DNA of 64,000 nucleotides, taken from the NCBI GenBank assembly GCA_036873135.1, contig JAPTYO010000004.1, positions 34,443,105-34,507,104 on the forward strand, read 5' to 3'. Of the stretch, positions 57,296 to 64,000 are shown piece after piece. The stretch is from Clarkia xantiana subsp. parviflora (taxonomy: Eukaryota; Streptophyta; Magnoliopsida; Myrtales; Onagraceae). The stretch's first letter is position 1. The number at the start of each line of letters is the position of its first letter. The translations under genes and the position numbers were made by a program. A model generated the notes under the pieces. The model worked only from the letters and a program-made list of their open reading frames with translations, did not search any database and was not told the DNA's origin.

Positions 57296-58631
57296 GGTAC
57301 CTATTGTCAATTGTGTACCATCTTGGAAATGGAATGTTCATTCTGTTATGGCACCCATTAACTTCATTGTCCTGTAGCAGATATAGACGTGGTATAGCAA
57401 GCAGCTGAGCCTACCTAAATAAATTTCCCCAATTGGGGAAATTTTTTATGCAAGAAAGAATGTGTTATTCCACAGTGAGGGCTCGATCGTGAAATTATTA
57501 ATTCCACCGCAATAAATACTTACAAGAAAGAATGCGTTATCTCACAGTTTCTTTTCAACGTTCAAATTAATATCGAATTATAATCTTAATAATAAAATAC
57601 AATAAGCTCACTAGGGGATTTCTACCATCTTTAGGGCAGTGACTCATTACATGTGATTAGACTTTTACAGTGGCGGTGACAACTAATCTCTCATCGGTTG
57701 AGAGAGGCGGCTATTGGTGATGTCACCAGAATGATGACAAATAGGTCGCAAACTGAATGTCGTCGTTGCCAATCTTTGTATATTTGAATCTTATTTGGTT
57801 TTTTTTTTTTTTTAAACATTGAGAACCACTTTATTCTGGCGGCATTGCCATACATAGACATTTATTTGTCGTCAAGTCTTAAGTTATAAGGGTTCCAACA
57901 GTGAACATATAAATAAATAAAAACACACTGAACTAAAAAGCCAAATTCGTCATTTGTAAATCTCTCTTTCTTATGTATTACACATATAAGGTTAGAAACT
58001 ATAGGACCAATCTGGTTCCACGATAGAGAGCAGGTCTTTTGGTGAACTGGTAAAAGAAGAACTCAATGCGGTTATCCGATTTTTTCCTCTAACGTTTAAA
58101 TATGAATTGAGCAGGGAAGTATGAAGAAAAGTATAGTAAAAAAAGGTGAAGTGATAGTGATACCTGCAGAATCGGAATACCTCTGTATTTATAAGTGGAT
58201 GATAATGTTTTGCTATGCATCACACTTTATTAACGAAATACTGAGATAAAAACAATATGAAATATCGTATTTTTCGTATTTTTAGGTTAGCGTATAATGC
58301 ATTTAGTAAAAGTGGTTGTACCTCCTAGTTACCTTTTCCAAAATGGTCCGCTCGTTGAGCTTTTTACTTCAGCGAAGCATCTTGTCGTCTTTTGATAGAC
58401 ATGCAAGTGTCATGGGACTGAAGTTTGATGTCCAACGGAATCAGCCCTTCTTTCCTATTAGTGGTGTCATTTAATAATATATGATTGATTTTCTAATGAC
58501 TTGGTTATTATCGATTAAGACGTTGCACGTCATTCATGATCTTGATGATATTTTTATTTTTTGTAAAATAAAATCCTAAAACCTATACTAATGGGTTGTA
58601 AGAGCATTCACAAATCATTGGAGGTGTCTAT
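57296..58631. other. Intergenic DNA with a perfect palindrome and LTR-like remnants
   Basis: No gene. A perfect 24-bp palindrome lies at 57421-57444. The stretch 57660-57780 (GTGGCGGTGACAAC..., GACAAATAGGTCGC) resembles part of the element G LTR (14560-14790). Around 58180 there is a TATTTATAAG in a context that may be another worn LTR. Confidence 0.45.
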
Positions 58632-59228
58632 TGTTGGTATTTGGAGATTGGGCCACCGTAAATAAGAGCCCACTAATATGAGACTGTTACTTGAATTAAT
58701 TGGGTAATGTCACGTTAAGGATTTTGGGCTAGGCCTAAAATTCCAATTGATATGAGAGGCCCAAAATTGGGGCTCCCTTTCCATAAGTGGCCGACCGAAA
58801 CTTGCATTAGAGTGATGTGGGTTTTGTCCCACCTCCTCTTATAAATAGGGAGCGTCAGGGATTAGTTTAGGGTTAACCACCTAGTCATATTCTCCTAAGT
58901 ATTGAGACAAAGAAATCCCTCATCCCTAGTGAAAGTGTCGGCCGAACCATATTCTAGCCAACGAGGTGCCAAATTGCTTCGAGCAATTACTCTGGAGATC
59001 CGTCCCTACTAAAGAATCGACAAGAGGATTTGCTGTGGAGACCAATCCGCGTAGGTATTCCTTAACCAGAATCCTTACGGGCACCGTCCGGCCGATCGAG
59101 AACTCCCCTGAAGATCTTGGGTCTACCGAAAGCATTGTAGGTATGTGTCCCTAATTCCGCTGCGTAATTCGTATACATAGCATGTACCTTGTTTTGTTTC
59201 TGTAGTATTTTTCCCATATAATCCTACA
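58632..59228 (+). repeat. Copia-type LTR (element F), 5' end of a truncated element
   Basis: 597 bp, TGTTGGTATTTGGAG to ATCCTACA. TATA box TATAAATA at 58840-58847. It is followed directly by a primer-binding site for initiator tRNA-Met (59230-59241, TGATATCAGAGC, one mismatch). About 600 bp of leader-like interior follow (AGTAAAACTGATGTTCATGA repeats at 59290-59370), then AT-rich DNA. No coding domain or second LTR was found. Confidence 0.75.
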
Positions 59229-59229
59229 G

Positions 59230-59241
59230 TGATATCAGAGC
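59230..59241 (+). other. Primer-binding site of element F
   Basis: TGATATCAGAGC, one base different from the standard initiator tRNA-Met complement. Confidence 0.7.
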
Positions 59242-59849
59242 TTGTGTTATGGAGTTCATAATTTTGATAAATTGGTGTTCTTGAGATTTTAGTAAAACTG
59301 ATGGTTTTAGTAAAACTGATATTCATGAAATTAAGTGCTTTTGGTAAAACTGATGTTCATGATTTTTCAAGAAAAATGTGACATTTATCAAAATTTAATA
59401 TTGGATTATTGATCTTAGTAAAATTTAATCTTGAAATTTGACCACTAACCCTAAAATTACATTTTTTCGGCCAAACCCTACATGAAATTACAGGTCTGAC
59501 ACTTATGAAGGGTGGAAAGACTATCCTGAGGACTAGACATCCGGTGATTGGCAATCAGGATTGGATTGTCATGATTAGAGTGGTCATGATGGGTCATCAT
59601 CCTCTGAAGTTGATGATTTTTAGTTGTGAATACGAGTAATGAGAAAGAAAATTTCCAAACGGCGGTGAAAACTTGGCATATCAGGCATGTCCGTTAAGCG
59701 GAAACGAAAAATCTGACCAAACGCACATCGTCTACCGTTGCAAAGACGGTTCATGTTCTTACACACTGCGTTGTTCAATGTAGGAGTTGGGATCGTGAGA
59801 GATCACGAAGATAGGCCCTCCACATTCATGTCTATCAACAAGAATGTAT

Positions 59850-60868
59850 TAGTTATTAGTTCAAAATAGTTAATTTCTCAATTTTTTTTCAAGTCTTCAA
59901 TATACAAATGTACAAATAATCTATTTCTTTTATTTTAAAATTTAAAAATATTCAATTTCTTAAATTTATGTTTTAAATTTTAAAATAATATAAACACGAA
60001 ATTATAAAATAATGTCGACATATTTTTTTTGCTATTTTTAATTTCTGTCTTTAAATTCGAAATTAAAAAAAAATATCAAAATTTGAAAATAGTTTCGACA
60101 TTTTCTAACACTCTTACTATTTTTAATTTCTAATTTTGTATTCAACATGTAAAAAAACTATGCAATCTCTATTTTCCAGTTTTTTTTTTTTTCATTTTGA
60201 AAGTTAAATTTTTGTTTTTCTAATTTCGAAAATAATTTGAACCCCAATAATTTCTATTTTTAATTTTTGTATTTAAATTCGAAATTTAATAAACTTTAAA
60301 TTTAGAATATAATTTTGACATTTTATAACACTCTAATTTCTATTTTTAATTATGTTTTTATATTTGAAATGTAAAAAAAATCCCTAATCTCTATTTTTCA
60401 ATTTGAAAGTTGTTTTTTTTAATAATTTGTATAATTATTTCAAAATTTTAAAAACCCACTAATTGCTATTCTTAATTTTTGTCTTTAAATATGAAATTTA
60501 AATAAAATCTCAAATTTCTAAAATAATTTTGGCATTTTATAACACTATAATTTTAATTTATAATTTATGTTTTTAAATTGGACATTAAAAAAACTGTCTA
60601 ATTTTGATAACAAAACACAGTAATTTCTATTTAAATATAATTTTTAAAAATTCGAATTAAAAAATAGTTTGTTTTTTTAATTCGAATTTAAAAAATAGTC
60701 TAATTTAAAAAATTTAAAACAGTCTCATTTCTATTATTAATTATTTTGAAATGATTTTTAATACAATTTTGATATTCATTTTCAACTTTTTTTTTCCATA
60801 ATTGGGCAGTATACTCAATTTACGGGTTCTATTGTCAAATATTGTAATCTACGCATCAATATAAACAT
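59850..60868. other. Very AT-rich degenerate repeats, no gene
   Basis: Repeated words such as AATTTCTATTTTTAATT and TTTGACATTTTATAACACT recur at roughly 100-130 bp. No coding or structural feature was recognised. Confidence 0.55.
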
Positions 60869-61273
60869 TTATATGTATAGAACATTTACATTGTACTTAT
60901 GGATGAAACTTACCTTACAAGTGTTCTTCAGATAGAGAACGAAAGTGTTCGTTAGTTCGTTGCCATGACCCCTTGAAATGCATTCACCACGGTAAGTCAT
61001 TGACACAGTAAATTGTAAATTGCAAAGATAAAAATAATATAAAAGTAAATTGATGAGATAATTGTAAATTTTCACAATGGTGTATAAGGGAGTTTTATAG
61101 GGGTGGAGAAGAGAAGATGAGGGGTGGGTGAAGAAATTAGGGTTTAGGAGAGGGAGTGGCGTGGGCGCCGTTTGGCTTGCCTCCTGTCCCATAGGTAATA
61201 AATGCAGGACGTTAGAAGTGACAAAACGCGGGCCCCTAAGCACAGACGCAAGCTCTTTGTCTCGTGCTCCCAT

Positions 61274-61436
61274 CCCGCAGTTATTAACTGCGGGACACCG
61301 ACACGCCTGCAAGCGTGTCGGTGAGGGATTAAATCCCACATATATTAAATACATTATTTTCAACCTGCAGTTAATATTTGCAGGACAACTATTCCACAGA
61401 TAATACATGCGTAACAAAAAAATTATGCATGTATTA
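61274..61436. repeat. Cluster of hairpins
   Basis: Within 163 bp: a 10-bp-armed hairpin CCCGCAGTTA-T-TAACTGCGGG (61274-61294); a second with 11-bp arms CACCGACACGC/GCGTGTCGGTG (61296-61323); a weaker CCTGCAGTTAATATTTGCAGG (61364-61384); and a 14-bp-armed one, TAATACATGCGTAA/TTATGCATGTATTA (61401-61436, one mismatch). It may be the core of an unrecognised transposon. A 206-codon minus-strand frame (60869-61489) spans it but shows no known domain. Confidence 0.75.
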
Positions 61437-61489
61437 TTTGCGGAATTGGACATTTTCATAAATGGCCTCTTTGGAAGGGCGTTTTTCAA

Positions 61490-62292
61490 TTTGGGTGCTT
61501 ATAGAAGGGTAAATCCGCAAATTTTTCTAATATAAGATTATAGAATGTTTAATATTTTATTTTTATGTTTAAATAAATAAAAAAACTTTTCCTGTCTTTC
61601 TCCGGCTGGATTATTCATTATTATGCTTTATTATTTATTTCTTATTTTCATTATAGATTGTTAGTTATAAAGAATAATGCGTATGATGTTCGCACAAAAT
61701 GATAAAATCTCGTGCACGATATATTTTTATGAAACTTATTTTATAAAATTATATAAGAAGTTTCAATTAATGAAATTTTAATAACAAGTGAAAATTTAGT
61801 TTTAAATTTTTTAAATTCGGTGTTTAAATAATTAATTTTTTTTTTCCAAAGTTTAAATAATTTTTTTTTTGCCGGTAAAGTTTAAATAATTAATGAATTG
61901 ACAATGTGCACTAAACCTAAAACATACAGTTTAGGGAGTATATCAAATGTTTTTAAAATAAATTCATATTTAAGTTTTACTATATTCATATATGGTCAAC
62001 TCTAAGATAGATTAATATTATAATATAATACGTAAATCATTTTATAATGTACATTACAAAAATGATTAAACATTGTAATATAACATTATATTATAAATAA
62101 TAAAGTACAAAAAAAAGCTAAAATTTAAAATTACGTTATATATTGCATGACTGATTACGACCTACCCATATATGAATATATGTAATATAATATTTTAGGT
62201 AATCTCACATTAATCTTCGGAAAGCCAATTACAATATGGACCCGCGAATGGCTACAGTGGCTTTGAGCCTTTGATCTTCCTTGGATAGTGTG
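61490..62292. other. AT-rich intergenic DNA
   Basis: No gene, RNA gene or defined repeat was recognised. Confidence 0.5.
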
Positions 62293-63088
62293 AGTGAATT
62301 CCCGAAATAGGTTTGTTTGCCAAACTTATTCCCAAACTAGGCTTCTTAGAAACTAATTCCCAGGTTTTTCTATTATTTTTTAATCATTTATATTTTTTAC
62401 TTTACATCCCAAAGTTTATATTTTGTTACAATTGATCCTAAACCGAAATATAGTACAAGAAGTATATTAAAAAATAGAAAAAATAAGGTAATTATATGTA
62501 AAAGTTATAAAAAAAACAATAAATTAGTAATCGGGAAAAAAATTTCTAAAAATAAATTATGGTAAATATATAAATTAAACAAAAACAGTGATATAAAATG
62601 TAAAAAATCTAAATACTCTTAATTTTTTAAGTATGAAAATATAAAAATGAAAGCGTACATAAACCCTATAAATAAAAATGTTAAATTTATTAAATTAGTG
62701 AAAAAAATCGATAAAACTAATTTAAATTTGAAAAATCAATAGAATAAATTTAAGAATGAATTTTAGTTTGTATATTGTTTGTTCATACTCTTGATGACTA
62801 ATTTTTATATCATTATAGTAGTTGTTTTTTTTCCAAGAAAAAGTTGTTTCAATTTTTTTTCCCTTTAATTTCACATATTTTTTAAGAATTAAAAACTAAA
62901 AAAAAAAAATTGTTTGTTTGATTATTTTTTAATGTGTATTTTCATCATTTAATTAATTATTTTTTATTTCCATTTTTTTCATACATTTAATCTTGTTAAT
63001 TTTTATTTTTTTTCTTTTATTATATATATTTCGATTGAGAGATCATTTGTAACATAATGTAAACTTTAGGATGCAAATTAAATAATAC
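62293..63088. mobile_element. AT-rich dispersed repeat, copy 2 (cut by a Helitron)
   Basis: Aligns by eye with 29599-30340 in the same orientation, from AGTGAATTCCCGAAATAGG to CAAATTAAATAATA. At that point likeness stops and the Helitron terminus begins. The missing right end may lie beyond the window. Confidence 0.7.
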
Positions 63089-64000
63089 TAGCCACTAACC
63101 CCGCGCACCGCGCGGGAGAAAAAATCCAAATGAAATTTAAATTAAAGAAATTAAGTTATTTTAATTTATTGAATATGAAACTTTATATTAACAGATATTT
63201 AAATATATTAAAATAATTTTTATAGAAAATTAATTAATAATAATGCATTAAGTTATTTAATAATAATAATTATTCAAATATTTAATAGTAGTGAAAAATC
63301 ATCATTATATATCATTTTTATTAGATGTATAGTATAACTTATACAATATAAAACTTGTAATTTTAACATCTACGCATCTTTGTTTGTTAATATTTGTTAA
63401 ATAATTTTACATTTTTCTTATTTAAATTAGTTAATATACGTATACTAATTATTTAGTATATTTTTCATGAGTGAATGACTTAATTATAAAATTTCAGGTA
63501 TCTTGCTTTTATATATGTAGCTTTTTCTTGGTAAAAATGGATGCACCTCAAAAATGGATGCATCTAGATCATAAGACATTTTGAAGTTCTTTTATATTAG
63601 TGAAAACTTAAATGGAAATTGACGTGCAATTAATATGTACATAATGTCTTAGGGTTTTAGGTTTTAGCAAGAATGGCAAGAATGAAATTAACTTGTGTCA
63701 ATGTCTATAAATTGAGCGTAGGGTTTCGGCAGTATAATCTACAATATATATATATAATTGTTTATATTATTCTATATATGTATTGCTTACGTGGCGGCCT
63801 ACGGTCTTCCGGAACCAAACTATATAGATTTACTAATTAAAAGGAAACTTTTAATTAATTTGTTTCTTTAAATTGCGTAGAGACCAAAATAGGAGATAAA
63901 AATACTTCTTAATTTTCAATCAATCAATATTATGTATCTAAATTTAGAGAACTCCAATTAAATTAGGAAACGGTGACTACGTGGACTGTCCACGTGTCAG
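63089..64000 (-). mobile_element. Helitron (minus strand), running off the right edge
   Basis: On the minus strand the 3' end is a perfect 7-bp hairpin (CCCGCGC-ACC-GCGCGGG, 63101-63117), eight bases, then CTAG followed by T. Insertion between A and T is confirmed by comparison with repeat copy 1 (near 30345), which continues uninterrupted at this point. The interior in the window is AT-rich and non-coding. Its 5' end is outside the window or not recognisable. Confidence 0.7.

Noticed and set aside
60869..61489. 206-codon minus-strand open frame
   Set aside because: No recognisable domain, composition like the AT-rich surroundings at both ends, and the middle is a hairpin cluster. Kept as a structural finding only.
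1..64000. tRNA, rRNA or other RNA genes
   Set aside because: I looked for tRNA B-box words in a cloverleaf setting and for conserved rRNA stretches and found none. The tRNA-like words seen are retroelement primer-binding sites.

Overview
The window is nuclear DNA of a flowering plant, probably a eudicot. It holds two spliced plant genes with GT-AG introns, and the space between them is AT-rich and packed with nested transposable elements. There are no bacterial-type operons, no CRISPR array and no RNA gene that I could support. I cannot name the species.

Layout, left to right. 1-2805: the 3' end of a Ty3/gypsy Tat-type element (A) with a 66-bp tandem array. 3707-4203: a hAT-type MITE. 6091-12062 (minus): a complete 14-exon ABC1/UbiB-family atypical kinase gene whose exons sum to 742 codons in frame, with a G-box in its promoter. 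12560-13038: a GC-rich hAT MITE. 14271-26605: an old truncated gypsy element (G, minus strand) whose LTR is split by element B (14936-25810), a Tat-lineage element. B has lost gag, keeps protease-RT-RNase H-integrase with one frameshift, and carries a six-exon antisense gene converging on pol. Between those convergent genes lies an array of ten stem-loops sharing one loop sequence. 28-33 kb: a Helitron end, MULE-type MITEs, a foldback element and degenerate AT-rich repeats.

33019-40240 is a decayed Ty1/copia element (C) carrying two further insertions: a MULE MITE with a 9-bp target duplication and a hAT MITE with an 8-bp one. 40517-52407 (minus) is a nepenthesin/AED1-type aspartic protease gene of four exons, coding for 480 residues if its insertions are ignored. 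Its last intron holds a complete 7.25-kb non-autonomous LTR element (D, 41208-48461). Its second exon is broken by an 866-bp hAT transposon with a perfect 8-bp target duplication, so the gene is probably a recently disrupted allele.

52.5-64 kb: a Helitron end, a long (TA)n run, a 1.3-kb poly(A)-tailed retroposon with a 15-bp target duplication, the 5' LTR and gag remnants of another gypsy element (E, minus), a copia-type LTR (F), AT-rich filler, a cluster of hairpins, and a Helitron inserted into a dispersed repeat whose uninterrupted relative lies at 29.6-30.4 kb.

Only the ABC1 kinase gene looks like an ordinary working host gene. The rest records layered insertion: G before B, C before its two MITEs, and the protease gene before D and the exon hAT.
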